Source of the DNA: an uncultured Bacteroidota bacterium
GTDB lineage: Bacteria > Bacteroidota > Bacteroidia > Chitinophagales > Chitinophagaceae
Direction: 5' to 3'
NCBI GenBank assembly: GCA_903835005.1
Contig: CAILLK010000012.1
Location: 1 to 64,000, forward strand
Length of the DNA: 64,000 bases
Made by a program: the position numbers and the translations under genes. Numbering within the stretch: the stretch's first letter is position 1; the number at the start of each line of letters is the position of its first letter. The notes beneath the pieces are model-generated. The model was not told the DNA's origin. It made no database searches and was given only the letters and a program-made list of their open reading frames with translations. Positions 1 to 8,274 of the stretch are shown in pieces.

Positions 1-138
1 ACCGTGGATTTTATGACGCTTACCATCGGAAAACAGAACTGCAACTAAAATTATTCTGACAAACCGCCGTATGCCGAACGGCACGTACGGTGGTGTGAGA
101 GGACGGTGAGGGAAATAATCCCTCACCTCCTACTCGAT
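1..138 (+). mobile_element. Group II intron, 3' end (domains V and VI), truncated by window edge
   Basis: Only the end of the intron is inside the window. Domain V is seen at 63-94: a 9-bp lower stem (63-71 with 86-94, one G-U pair), a CG bulge at 84-85 and an upper stem TGCC/GGCA closed by GAAC. Domain VI runs from 97 to 135, with a GTGAGGG/CCCTCAC upper stem. In its lower stem A132 is the single bulged base, as expected of the branch-point adenosine, and it lies seven bases from an end reading ...CTCGAT at 138. An open frame at 3-59 could be the tail of the intron-encoded reverse transcriptase/maturase, but it is too short to identify. The intron ends 34 bases beyond the yicC stop codon, so it sits between genes. 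Confidence 0.82.
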
Positions 139-172
139 TTTCGTAAAATACTTAGTTTACTTACATTGATTC

Positions 173-1048
173 CTACAGTATATTCAATATCTGCTCCTTC
201 GCCTTCTCCAGTTCATCCTTCATATTGATAACTATCTGCTGTATCTCTGCATGATTGGCCTTTGAGCCCAGTGTATTTATTTCCCTGCCTATCTCTTGCA
301 GTATAAAGTTGAGCTTACGTCCTATTGAAGCGTCATTTTCATTGATGGTATCATTGAAGTAGGTGCAGTGCTGTTTCAGCCTTATTTTCTCTTCCGAGAA
401 ATCCATGCGCTCCATGTAGTAGATCATCTCTTGTTCAAAGCGGTTGGCATCTACCTTCTCTTTATTGGTCATATCCTCCAGCCATTGGTTCAGCCGGGCC
501 TTTACGCGCTCCATCCTTTCAGCCTCAAGCGGTATGATCTTTTCATGCAGCTTTTCAATATTACCAATCCGTAACCTTATATCTCTCAGCAAGGCCTCGC
601 CTTCATGCAGCCTGTGCTCCATCAGTTGGTTGGCCGCCGACTCTATTACCTTCTTCACATTTTCCCACTCACTTTCCGGCAGCACATCTGTATCCGGCGC
701 CACAACTTCTGGCATCCTCATCAGGGTAGATATGATGTTCTCCTGGGGAAGGCCGGTTTGTTCGGCTATCTGTTTCATGCCCTGGTAGTAAAACAGTGCC
801 AGGTCGGTATTCACAATCATGGGTTTCGATGCTCCTTCCTGTTTCACATTTACGGTAAGGTCTATTGTGCCCCTCAGCAGCATTGTACTCAGTAGCGTAC
901 GTATATCCAGTTCATACGACCGCAGTATCGGCGGCAGCTTGGTATTTATGTCAAATTGTTTGCCATTCAGGGCCTTAACTTCCACTACTACCTGTCGGCC
1001 ATTCACTGTTGCCTCTGCCCGTCCGAACCCTGTCATTGAATAAAGCAT
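173..1048 (-). CDS. yicC: YicC/YloC family endoribonuclease
   Basis: The 291-residue protein opens with the family signature MLYSMTGFGRAE and ends with the conserved tail containing EINTLGSKA. Its full length matches YicC/YloC proteins. Members are cytoplasmic RNases; E. coli YicC and B. subtilis YloC cleave RNA, and YicC has been linked to degradation of the small RNA RyhB. The charged region at about residues 150-210 looks helical. The ATG start is followed directly by the conserved N-terminus, so the start is secure. It is transcribed alone, divergent from the EnvC-like gene, and a group II intron ends just past its stop codon. Confidence 0.93.
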   Translation of the reverse strand: MLYSMTGFGRAEATVNGRQVVVEVKALNGKQFDINTKLPPILRSYELDIRTLLSTMLLRGTIDLTVNVKQEGASKPMIVNTDLALFYYQGMKQIAEQTGLPQENIISTLMRMPEVVAPDTDVLPESEWENVKKVIESAANQLMEHRLHEGEALLRDIRLRIGNIEKLHEKIIPLEAERMERVKARLNQWLEDMTNKEKVDANRFEQEMIYYMERMDFSEEKIRLKQHCTYFNDTINENDASIGRKLNFILQEIGREINTLGSKANHAEIQQIVINMKDELEKAKEQILNIL

Positions 1049-1178
1049 ATTTCTCTCTTTGCAGCAAAAGAAAACAATCTAATGCAATAAATGAACGGGA
1101 TTATTATTATTTAATGGAAAAAACTGATAAAATACCCTTAAAAGTTGGCCCAGACTGCAACTGGCAGTAATATTTGGT

Positions 1179-1186
1179 TATTTTTG
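1179..1186 (+). promoter_or_regulatory. Probable -7 promoter box of the EnvC-like gene
   Basis: TATTTTTG matches the Bacteroidota sigma-A -7 consensus TAnnTTTG and lies 18 bases before the ATG at 1205. No good TTG -33 element is visible at the usual spacing, so this is a motif match only. Confidence 0.4.
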
Positions 1187-1204
1187 TTTCACACTCTCTG
1201 ATTC

Positions 1205-2581
1205 ATGCGCTTTACCTGGTTTATACTTTGCCTGCTTTTATCTGTTTCCGCACTTGCGCAGAACCAGGCCCAGCAACTATACACCAAAGCCCAGCTGGAA
1301 GCTAAACGCAAAGAGTATCAGGATGCCATTAATGAAACCGAAAAGGAACTGAGCTCAATAAAGAAAGACAAAAACGCTACACTTGGCCAGTTACGTGCTT
1401 TACAAACCAAACTCGCCCAGCGTCAGAGCCTCATCGGCAATATAAATGACGAAATAGGCGACATCGACAATACCATAAAAACCTCATCTAAGGAAGTAGT
1501 AAACCTGAAGCAAAAGCTGGAGCAGCTCAAGATCAGGTATGCACAGTCTATCAGGTATGCCTACGAAACCCGCAGCTCATTTGGTATGCTGGCCTTTCTT
1601 TTTTCTTCCAGCGATTTCAACGATGCCATCCGCCGCATGAAATACCTCAAGAAATTCAGGGATTTCCGCAAGCAGCAGGTCGAGCAGATCCGCACTACCC
1701 AGAACCAGCTCCAGCACAAAATAGGCGAACTCAATGTTACCAAGGCCCAGAAAGACGAACTTCTGGGCAAAGAGGTGCAGCAGAAACAGGAGCTGCTCAA
1801 GGAAACAAACCAGACCAACGATGTAATAAATCAGCTCAAAGGCAAGGAAAAGGAACTGATGAACAACATTGAGAAAAACCGGATAGTTGCCCTCAGGATA
1901 AACAAGGCCATTCAGGTATATATAGAAGCGGAGATGGCTAAAGAAGCTAAAAAAGCAGAAGAAGCCCAGAAGGCAGAAGCCGCCAAAGCCGCTGCCATAG
2001 CCAAAGCAAATCCTGCTCCTGCCAAAGCCCCTGAAAACCCCCACCCGGCCAAGGCAACAGAAAATAATCCAAACCCTGTCATACCTCGCGCCAAAGCGCC
2101 CAAGCCGGAAGTTGCCCTGATGATGACTCCGGGCGATGCAGCGCTCGCCGCTAAGTTTGAGGCCAATAAAGGTAAGCTCCCGTGGCCGGTTGAGCGGGGT
2201 GTAATTACCGATCACTTTGGTGCGCATCCGCATGCGTTATACCATCAGATTATGATCAATAATTCTGGTGTTGATATCCAGACCGATGAAAATGCTACTG
2301 TGCGTGCAGTTTTTGATGGCGACGTTACAAGGGTTTTCAGCGTTGATGGCAGCAACCAGATTGTTATGATCACCCATGGCAATTACTATACAGTATACAG
2401 TGGTTTAGCCAGTACCTCCCTCAAAGCAGGCGACCACGTTTCCGTTAAGCAGGCTATAGGCCAGGTAGGTAAAAATATTGAAGACCTCCCGGTTATGAAC
2501 TTCCAGGTCTGGAAGTCTAATGGAAATAAGAAAGCCAATTCAACTCTGAACCCAGAACTCTGGATCAGCAAACTCAGATAA
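1205..2581 (+). CDS. EnvC-like murein hydrolase activator (degenerate M23/LytM domain)
   Basis: A 458-residue exported protein. Residues 1-18 are a signal peptide ending SALA. Residues about 22-245 are heptad-rich coiled coil, as in EnvC. An Ala/Lys/Pro-rich linker follows to about 315, then a LytM (M23) domain from about 325 to the end. The zinc-binding residues of active M23 peptidases are not conserved: the HxxxD region reads NNSGVDIQ and the final HxH region reads MNFQVW. This points to a non-catalytic activator of cell-separation amidases, as known for EnvC, acting in the periplasm. Transcription ends towards a convergent gene; the T-run after GGC/GCC near 2610-2634 is only a weak terminator candidate. 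Confidence 0.85.
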   Translation: MRFTWFILCLLLSVSALAQNQAQQLYTKAQLEAKRKEYQDAINETEKELSSIKKDKNATLGQLRALQTKLAQRQSLIGNINDEIGDIDNTIKTSSKEVVNLKQKLEQLKIRYAQSIRYAYETRSSFGMLAFLFSSSDFNDAIRRMKYLKKFRDFRKQQVEQIRTTQNQLQHKIGELNVTKAQKDELLGKEVQQKQELLKETNQTNDVINQLKGKEKELMNNIEKNRIVALRINKAIQVYIEAEMAKEAKKAEEAQKAEAAKAAAIAKANPAPAKAPENPHPAKATENNPNPVIPRAKAPKPEVALMMTPGDAALAAKFEANKGKLPWPVERGVITDHFGAHPHALYHQIMINNSGVDIQTDENATVRAVFDGDVTRVFSVDGSNQIVMITHGNYYTVYSGLASTSLKAGDHVSVKQAIGQVGKNIEDLPVMNFQVWKSNGNKKANSTLNPELWISKLR

Positions 2582-2688
2582 AACAGTCGAACTGCAATTT
2601 TTAATAGTCTGGCTTTGCGGCCTTTGTTTTTTTTAATCCACTAACACTAAAAATCACAATTGGCGGCTTTGCGCCTCCGCATGAGACC

Positions 2689-4095
2689 CTAATTCAGCTT
2701 CACCTTATCCGCACCCACTACCGGTATCCCCTTCTCCACCTTCATTTTTGCATAGCCGCCCAGCACATTCCGCAGGTTATGGTAGCCATGCCGCTTCAGT
2801 ATCGATGCCGCAATCACCGACCGGTATCCGCCCGCGCAGTGCACATACAGGTTGTTCTCATCGTCTATCATCGCCACATTCAGCGGGTCCATCAGGGTAT
2901 CCAGTGGTGCATTCAGTGCGCCCTTCACATGTCCCGCGTCAAACTCTGTTTCCTTCCGCACATCTATCACCTCCAGCCTTGGGTCATGAGGTATATCCAT
3001 CGCCAGTTCATCGGGTTCTATGTCTATGATCATGTCGGTCTTTTCACCGGCCTTGCGCCATGCCTCATAGCCGCCATCCAGGTAGCCATGCACATTATCT
3101 ATACCCACACGCGCCAGCCGCGTGATGCTTTCCTTTTCCTTACCCGGCTCCGTCACCAGTATCAGTGCCTGGGTATTGGGCAGAAGGGTCCCCGCCCACT
3201 CTGCAAATCTTCCGTCCAGCCCAATGCTCAGGGCCTCAGGCACAAATCCGCTGGTAAACACTGAAGATGGCCGGGTATCCAGTATCCATGCGCCATCTTT
3301 GGCTTTTTGTTTAAAATCCGCAATACTCAGCGGCTGCAGCCCCTTAACATACACATCATCCAGGCTTTCATACCCCTGTTTATTGATCCTTGCATTCTCC
3401 GGGAAGTAGGCAGGCGGTGTATTCAGTCCCGTAGTTACAGCCTTAATAAACGCCGGCTTGGTCATATCCTGCAGGGCATAGTTGGTAGCCTTCTGTGCGC
3501 CTATGGTGCTGAAAGTTTCCGGCCCCAGGTTTTTACCGCAACTCGATCCCGGCCCGTGTGCCGGATACACAATTATATTATCGTTCAGCGGTTTTATTTT
3601 GCTTTGCAGGCTATCATACATCATTGCAGCCAGGTCTTCCTTGCTCAGGTTGCCGCTGAACAGGTCGGGCCTGCCCACATCGCCCACAAACAAGGTATCG
3701 CCCGTAAAAATACAATAAGCCTCACCCGCCTCATCATTCAGCAGGTAGCAGGTACTCTCCAGTGTATGGCCCGGAGTATGCAACGCAGTTATATTGAGTT
3801 TACCCACTTTGAATTCCTCACCATCCCTGGCAATATGCACCTTAAATCCAGCCTCGGTATCAGGCCCGTATACTATAGGCGCACCTGTCTTTTTCGCGAG
3901 GTCCAGGTGTCCGCTCACAAAATCAGCATGGAAATGGGTTTCAAAAATATACTTGATCTTCACGCCTCTTTCCTCCGCCATCTGTATATAAGTATCCACA
4001 TCCCTCAGCGGATCAATAACCGCAGCCTCGCCCTCACTGGCTATAAAATAAGCAGCCTCACTCAGGCATCCCGTATATAATTGTTTTATTTCCAT
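2689..4095 (-). CDS. MBL-fold metallohydrolase with two C-terminal rhodanese domains
   Basis: The N-terminal half is a metallo-beta-lactamase fold of the persulfide dioxygenase/glyoxalase II type. It carries THFHADFVSGH (metal ligands), HTPGHT, a TGDTLFVGDVGRPD block and a YPAHGPGSS block. Two rhodanese domains follow, at about residues 260-355 and 365-460. The first has no catalytic cysteine (the loop reads VTEPG). The second keeps one in VHCAGGYRS. Proteins of this architecture oxidise or transfer persulfide sulfur, so a role in sulfide or persulfide handling is likely but inferred. An in-frame TTG lies upstream at 4119, but the ATG at 4095 gives the normal family N-terminus MEIKQLYTG and is preferred (468 residues). 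Confidence 0.88.
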   Translation of the reverse strand: MEIKQLYTGCLSEAAYFIASEGEAAVIDPLRDVDTYIQMAEERGVKIKYIFETHFHADFVSGHLDLAKKTGAPIVYGPDTEAGFKVHIARDGEEFKVGKLNITALHTPGHTLESTCYLLNDEAGEAYCIFTGDTLFVGDVGRPDLFSGNLSKEDLAAMMYDSLQSKIKPLNDNIIVYPAHGPGSSCGKNLGPETFSTIGAQKATNYALQDMTKPAFIKAVTTGLNTPPAYFPENARINKQGYESLDDVYVKGLQPLSIADFKQKAKDGAWILDTRPSSVFTSGFVPEALSIGLDGRFAEWAGTLLPNTQALILVTEPGKEKESITRLARVGIDNVHGYLDGGYEAWRKAGEKTDMIIDIEPDELAMDIPHDPRLEVIDVRKETEFDAGHVKGALNAPLDTLMDPLNVAMIDDENNLYVHCAGGYRSVIAASILKRHGYHNLRNVLGGYAKMKVEKGIPVVGADKVKLN

Positions 4096-4413
4096 CTTTA
4101 TTGAGTAAATTGAGGTCAAAGTTACTATAAAGTGTTTTATCAGGGATTATTCAGCTATAAATATAGTTGATGCAATTTATTTGATCCAGCGAAAAGGTTT
4201 TTATTTCACCTGCCATAGCTTGAAAAGCGACGGAGGGTCAAGTCATTTTGCATCTATGTCGCTTCAGTGGTCATAGCACGCTTCAATAATAACACGCTAT
4301 TGGCCTGTCCTGAGGATTAGTTTACCCTTAGGTACTCATGGCTGCTCGTAAATTGATTATATACTATATCGCAAACTTCCGGATAGAAAATGAGTAAAGA
4401 TAATCGTGCAGCA
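4096..4413. other. Intergenic region without a gene
   Basis: These 318 bases separate two minus-strand genes. They must hold the promoter of the MBL-rhodanese gene and the 3' end of the response regulator transcript. The only structure seen is an imperfectly placed inverted repeat, AAGCGAC at 4225-4231 and GTCGCTT at 4258-4264, with a 26-base loop. It has no T-run and I assign it no function. Confidence 0.5.
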
Positions 4414-5112
4414 TCACGACACTACAAAATGATACCCCTGCCCTTTCAATGTCACAATCTCAATTCCCTCAGCCCCGGCAAAGTAGCTGCGCAATTTCCT
4501 GATGTATACATCAAGGTTCCGCGAGTTGAAGAATGAATCATCTCCCCATACCGCCTGCAGCAGTTCCCTGCGGTCAACGGCCGAATTGATATGCGTGCAC
4601 AGCATAGCCAGTATCTGCGATTCCCTGTTAGAAAGCTTTATTACAGATACAGGGGTATGCAGTTCAAAACGGCCCGGATAAAACTTAAACTGCTTCAGTG
4701 CCACCTCATCTGGTAAAGACTGTGCCGGAGTAGTATCCCGGCCCATTATTTTCAACTGGTTCTCAATCCGCACTATCAGTTCTTCCATACTGAATGGTTT
4801 TTTGAGATAGTCCGTTCCGCCCGATGAAAAGCCTTTTACTATATCGTTGGGCTGTGTTTTTGATGTAAGGAAAATTATGGGCAATTGAGGGTTAAGGTTC
4901 CGGATATGGCTGGCAAGGCTGAAGCCATCAATATCAGGCAGCATCACATCCAGCAGGCAGATGTCGGGCACAAAACTGTTCACATGGTCAATAATTCTGG
5001 CACCGTCTTTCTTGTGCAGCACATCATAACCCTTCAGTTCCAGTGTATCCTGAACTATCCGGGCCAGGTAAGGCTCATCTTCTATGTATAGGATTTTACG
5101 TTTCATACCCAT
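4414..5112 (-). CDS. OmpR-family response regulator
   Basis: A 232-residue two-component regulator. The receiver domain (about 1-125) has the acidic pocket at E11/D12, phospho-acceptor D55 in LLDVMLPD, T83 and K105 in LKKPF. The C-terminal winged helix (about 145-230) ends in the usual GQGYHF motif. It lies directly downstream of the histidine kinase gene on the same strand, 141 bases apart, so the two form a pair. Two ATGs are possible (5112 and 5106); AGGGGA upstream is better spaced for the second. The regulated genes are not evident from the window. Confidence 0.93.
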   Translation of the reverse strand: MGMKRKILYIEDEPYLARIVQDTLELKGYDVLHKKDGARIIDHVNSFVPDICLLDVMLPDIDGFSLASHIRNLNPQLPIIFLTSKTQPNDIVKGFSSGGTDYLKKPFSMEELIVRIENQLKIMGRDTTPAQSLPDEVALKQFKFYPGRFELHTPVSVIKLSNRESQILAMLCTHINSAVDRRELLQAVWGDDSFFNSRNLDVYIRKLRSYFAGAEGIEIVTLKGQGYHFVVS

Positions 5113-5253
5113 GTCCCCTAAAAGGAAACAATCTATTTTGCTATTGAACTTAAGTTGAACTTATGTTACTGATTGGACTTTCTGGTTTAAATAAATTCTT
5201 GCATAAAATTATCATCCGAATAAACTTTCGACTAAAGACTTACTACTTACGAC

Positions 5254-6579
5254 TCAAAAGGAAAGGGTAAACATACACCCGCCAGTTGCCAGATTATTCA
5301 TTTGTATGTTCCCTTTGTGCTGCCGCATTACCTGCGCGGCATAGCTTAACCCAAGTCCGTGGCCCTTTATATTATGCCTGTCGCCGGTAGGCACGCGGAA
5401 GAATTTTTCAAACACCTTTTCCTTGTACTCTTCTGGTATACCGGGGCCGTTATCTTTCAGTTCCAGCCGCACAGCGCCATTGTGCTCGGCAAGCGTTATA
5501 TCTATGTTTACCCGCTCACCCCCATATTTCAGGCTGTTGTCAACCAGGTTTACCAGTACGCCCTGCATGTGCAGTTTATCCATGGGTATCGCGAAATTCC
5601 GGCCTGTTGTCTGTAAAGTGATTTTTGCGCCAAACTGCTTTACCCGCAACTGCATAGTCTGTATTACTTCCTGCACCAGTTTGTTCAGGTCATAGGTTTC
5701 CTGCTGCAGGTAAATATTCCCCGATTCCAGCAGGGATGTATTCAGTACCCGCGTTGCCAGTAGTTCCAGCCTGTCCATCTCCGCTGTGGCCATGCCCAGG
5801 TATTCCCTTCCCCGCTTCGGGTCTTCTATTATATTGAAGCTGTTCAGCGCTTCAAGGGCTACTTTTACTGTGGCTATAGGGGTTTTCAGTTCATGCGACA
5901 TGTTGCTGATAAAATCATCCTTCATACTGCCTAGCTTGATCTGTGCTTTAAGGCTTCTGAATGTAAAATAAAAGGCAGCCGCGGTAAGGGTGAGCAGGAT
6001 AATAACGAACAATATCTGCGGAACAAGCCTCCAGAACAGGTACCACCAGTAATTAATGACAACCACCCCATTGGCATTGGTAAAGAAATTGCTGGCTATA
6101 AATATAGAAGCTGCACTTTTCTTGTCACTGTCGCTGCTGTTGATCCAGCGGGCATTGAAGTTCCAGCCATTATTCCGCATTGCTGTGATGAACATATCAT
6201 TGAATACAATGGTATCAATCCCGAACAGCTTCTTTTCATCTGCTCCCGATCGCGGCCGGCCCACCTTACTTAGTATCTGCTGCAGCCCTTCATTGGATAA
6301 TTGCGTTTTTCCTTCATTGCTATATTGCCCCGCACCAATATTGCCGGCAATAGCAGATTGTGAATTGCCGAGGTTAACATTGTTGTATTGCAGCAGCAAT
6401 GAATCACTGATTCTGTGCTGCACTGTTCCGAACATTTCAGTAAGCCCGTTTTTCAGTTGGGCCTGCTGCTCATTATACTGGCTGTATAGCCATTGTGCAG
6501 TAAATAATACCAGCGCTACCTGGCTGAAAAGCATCAATGCTTTCAGCATTTTCAAGTCGGTCTTTTTTATCCTGGCCAT
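5254..6579 (-). CDS. Membrane sensor histidine kinase
   Basis: The 441-residue kinase has two membrane segments (about 13-33 and 178-206) flanking a periplasmic sensor region of about 145 residues with no recognisable domain. The HisKA H-box carries H229 in MSHELKTPIA. The ATPase domain shows the N box (NLVDNSLKYGG), G1 (DNGPGIP), F box (FEKFFRVP) and G2 (GHGLGLSYA). There is no HAMP domain of normal length between TM2 and the H-box, which is common in Bacteroidota kinases. It is co-oriented with, and presumably phosphorylates, the OmpR-type regulator that follows. The stimulus is unknown. Confidence 0.93.
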   Translation of the reverse strand: MARIKKTDLKMLKALMLFSQVALVLFTAQWLYSQYNEQQAQLKNGLTEMFGTVQHRISDSLLLQYNNVNLGNSQSAIAGNIGAGQYSNEGKTQLSNEGLQQILSKVGRPRSGADEKKLFGIDTIVFNDMFITAMRNNGWNFNARWINSSDSDKKSAASIFIASNFFTNANGVVVINYWWYLFWRLVPQILFVIILLTLTAAAFYFTFRSLKAQIKLGSMKDDFISNMSHELKTPIATVKVALEALNSFNIIEDPKRGREYLGMATAEMDRLELLATRVLNTSLLESGNIYLQQETYDLNKLVQEVIQTMQLRVKQFGAKITLQTTGRNFAIPMDKLHMQGVLVNLVDNSLKYGGERVNIDITLAEHNGAVRLELKDNGPGIPEEYKEKVFEKFFRVPTGDRHNIKGHGLGLSYAAQVMRQHKGNIQMNNLATGGCMFTLSF

Positions 6580-6785
6580 ATAGTGTATTACAAATGTAAA
6601 GTATAGATGATTACCTTTTAGCCTGGTTTAACCTTATTTAACATTAAGATATGGATAGTCGAAATGCATTTTATGATAGTATCCGGATACCAGATAAGAT
6701 TGAAAAGCCGGGGATGAAAAAGAGAATCTTTTGTCCTGCCTGAAATTGCGTGTTTTGTTCAAAAAATTGCGTCTTTTTGCAGGTT

Positions 6786-7112
6786 TTGCGTGATCATAAA
6801 AAGTTTACAGCCTCTGAAATATTACGAGCCATCGAAAACAATCCACAGGAAAGCAGAAAAAATTGGATGCTCTGGCTTTTCAAGTCAGCAGGATTATCGA
6901 ACCCCAATAATAAACACTTTCAATTTTGGCAACAAGACAATCACCCCATCCAACTTTCCAACCAGGAAATGGCAATGCAAAAGCTAAACTATATCCACCT
7001 CAATCCGGTACGTGCCTGCATAGTTTTTGAGCCTCAACATTATGTATATAGCAGCGCAGCAGATTTTTCTTCGTCGCAACCAGGTCTTTTACCTTTGGAG
7101 TTGTTATTATGA
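6786..7112 (+). pseudogene. REP-associated tyrosine transposase (RAYT, Y1/IS200-like), 5'-truncated
   Basis: The reading frame begins within the family sequence at LRDHKKFTASEI and runs to the characteristic C-terminal block KLNYIHLNPVRA...YVYSSA. About the first half of a normal transposase, including the HUH metal site, is absent. No start codon or N-terminal remnant can be recognised upstream in any frame, so this is a dead fragment. Surrounding DNA has palindromes of the kind these enzymes act on: GTATCCGGATAC at 6679-6690 and a long hairpin at 7197-7229. Confidence 0.75.
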
Positions 7113-7196
7113 AAGAATTCATACTAATCTTACTTTAAGTCCCTTTCTCGGCAACAGTGCTTATCATCCCGGTCAGAGACCTTCGTTCTATTCATG

Positions 7197-7229
7197 GGTT
7201 TAAGTCTTTAGCGAAGCGAGACTTAAACC
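7197..7229. repeat. Hairpin with 11-bp perfect arms, REP-like
   Basis: GGTTTAAGTCT (7197-7207) is exactly complementary to AGACTTAAACC (7219-7229), with an 11-base loop. It lies 84 bases after the broken RAYT transposase. RAYT enzymes mobilise palindromic REP elements, so it may be such an element, but only one copy is seen here. It has no following T-run and is not a typical terminator. Confidence 0.55.
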
Positions 7230-7292
7230 AGTGTGGGGGCTTAAATCAGTATTGACTTACTAACAAATAGATACCAATAAATTTTCTTAACC

Positions 7293-7321
7293 AAAAAAGG
7301 CCGTCCCGAAAAGGGACAGCC
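7293..7321 (-). terminator. Rho-independent terminator after the Cys/His-rich small protein gene
   Basis: On the minus strand GGCTGTCCC pairs with GGGACGGCC (9 bp, one G-U) around a TTTTC loop and is followed by six T residues. It lies 29 bases past the stop codon at 7351. Confidence 0.85.
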
Positions 7322-7350
7322 TCATATATCTTCATACTCTACTTAGTGGA

Positions 7351-7707
7351 TTAATACCAATAATCGTGGCCCCAGCCCCAAGCTTCGTGCTGTGCAGCAA
7401 GCACATCTCTTTTCCATGCTTTTTTGCATGCTTTCCGGCGTTTCCTTTCAGCAGCAAATGGCCTGCAACACTCTATTTCAGAGGCTATGCACTCTTTCTT
7501 CTGCCTTTTGCACTCTTTTTTCCAGGCCCTGTAGCAATTGAATTCGCTATGGCAGAATTCATGGTCGCGCCACCAGCAACCGTGGTGATGACCGCAGCAA
7601 TGCCCGGCCTCTTTTTTGCACTCTTTTTTCTCGTTATCTTGAGCTGTTGCACAAAATGCGCTGAACAACATCAGTGATAAAAATGGAATGAGGATTGATT
7701 TTTTCAT
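7351..7707 (-). CDS. Small secreted Cys/His-rich basic protein, paralog A (function unknown)
   Basis: A 118-residue protein with a signal peptide (residues 1-23, ending CATAQ). The mature part has 11 cysteines, a CCGHHHGC cluster, many Lys/Arg residues (ERKRRK, WKRD) and the end HDYWY. I recognise no domain. Its last 65 residues align without gaps to those of the protein encoded just upstream at 7869-8216, with 35 identities by eye, including the shared C-terminus H-[DE]-YWY. The ATG at 7707 is chosen because it starts the signal peptide; a longer frame upstream adds nothing conserved. A strong terminator follows. Metal or nucleic-acid binding is conceivable from composition, but this is speculation. 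Confidence 0.75.
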   Translation of the reverse strand: MKKSILIPFLSLMLFSAFCATAQDNEKKECKKEAGHCCGHHHGCWWRDHEFCHSEFNCYRAWKKECKRQKKECIASEIECCRPFAAERKRRKACKKAWKRDVLAAQHEAWGWGHDYWY

Positions 7708-7868
7708 AAATTTATCTGATTTTGGAACCAAAGTAGCTATAATATTTTTCATATCCAAGAGATCACTGAAAATAATCTCCTTTTTTTCTTTTCAGCCTTA
7801 TTTAATATGGCTTTCCAGTTTGTCCGGGCCTACATTCTGCTTTGCCCGCTCGGTATTTTACCTGGTTA

Positions 7869-8216
7869 TCAATACCAGTATTCGTGCGATTTTCCTATTT
7901 CCTTGTGGTCTACATTAAGCTTATCTCTTTTGTATAGTTTACGCTCAGCTTCGCGCCTTTTTCTTCTGGCGGCCATTGGGAATTCTTTCTCCAGCGTTTT
8001 GGCCTGGCATTCTTTCTTCTTTCTTTTCATGTCCTTTTTCCAGGCTCTGAAACACTTGAAATCGCTGGTGTAATAATCCTGGATATGCTTTTCGAAAGAG
8101 AAATCTTCTATGCATTTACAATACTCCGGACTGGATACTACCCTGTCCTGGGCATGTACGCAGGTTGATCCCAGTACAAGGGCTAAAAATGGAATTAACA
8201 GGTGGCTTTTCATCAT
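7869..8216 (-). CDS. Small secreted basic protein, paralog B (function unknown)
   Basis: A 115-residue protein with a signal peptide (about 1-22, ending CVHAQ). Like its neighbour it is basic (KDMKRKKKEC, ARRKRRE, YKRD) and ends HEYWY. It keeps only four cysteines in the mature part against eleven in paralog A. The pair clearly arose by tandem duplication. Two adjacent ATGs are possible starts (8216, 8213). It lies 58 bases after the outer-membrane barrel gene on the same strand, so a shared transcript is possible, and 161 bases before paralog A. No known family is recognised. Confidence 0.72.
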   Translation of the reverse strand: MMKSHLLIPFLALVLGSTCVHAQDRVVSSPEYCKCIEDFSFEKHIQDYYTSDFKCFRAWKKDMKRKKKECQAKTLEKEFPMAARRKRREAERKLYKRDKLNVDHKEIGKSHEYWY

Positions 8217-8274
8217 TTTACAGTTTTATGCAAACAAAATAATTGATTAATAACAAATATCCAAACAACGGGTA

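Noticed and set aside
1577-2233. A 218-codon open frame on the minus strand inside the EnvC-like gene
   Set aside because: It mirrors the biased composition of the coiled coil and linker on the plus strand. Its translation is low-complexity Phe/Leu/Gly-rich, with no family resemblance.
3307-4080. A 257-codon plus-strand open frame opposite the MBL-rhodanese gene
   Set aside because: The minus-strand gene has complete catalytic motifs over the same bases; the plus-strand translation has none.
4225-4264. Inverted repeat AAGCGAC/GTCGCTT in the gap after the MBL-rhodanese gene
   Set aside because: The arms are only seven bases with a 26-base loop and no T-run, so it is compatible with chance.
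6746-6795. Repeated TTGCGT/TTGCG motifs before the broken transposase, resembling the TTGCGCAC repeats at 24.6-25.0 kb
   Set aside because: The shared words are only six or seven bases and the spacing and hairpins differ, so I do not claim that the two regions are related.
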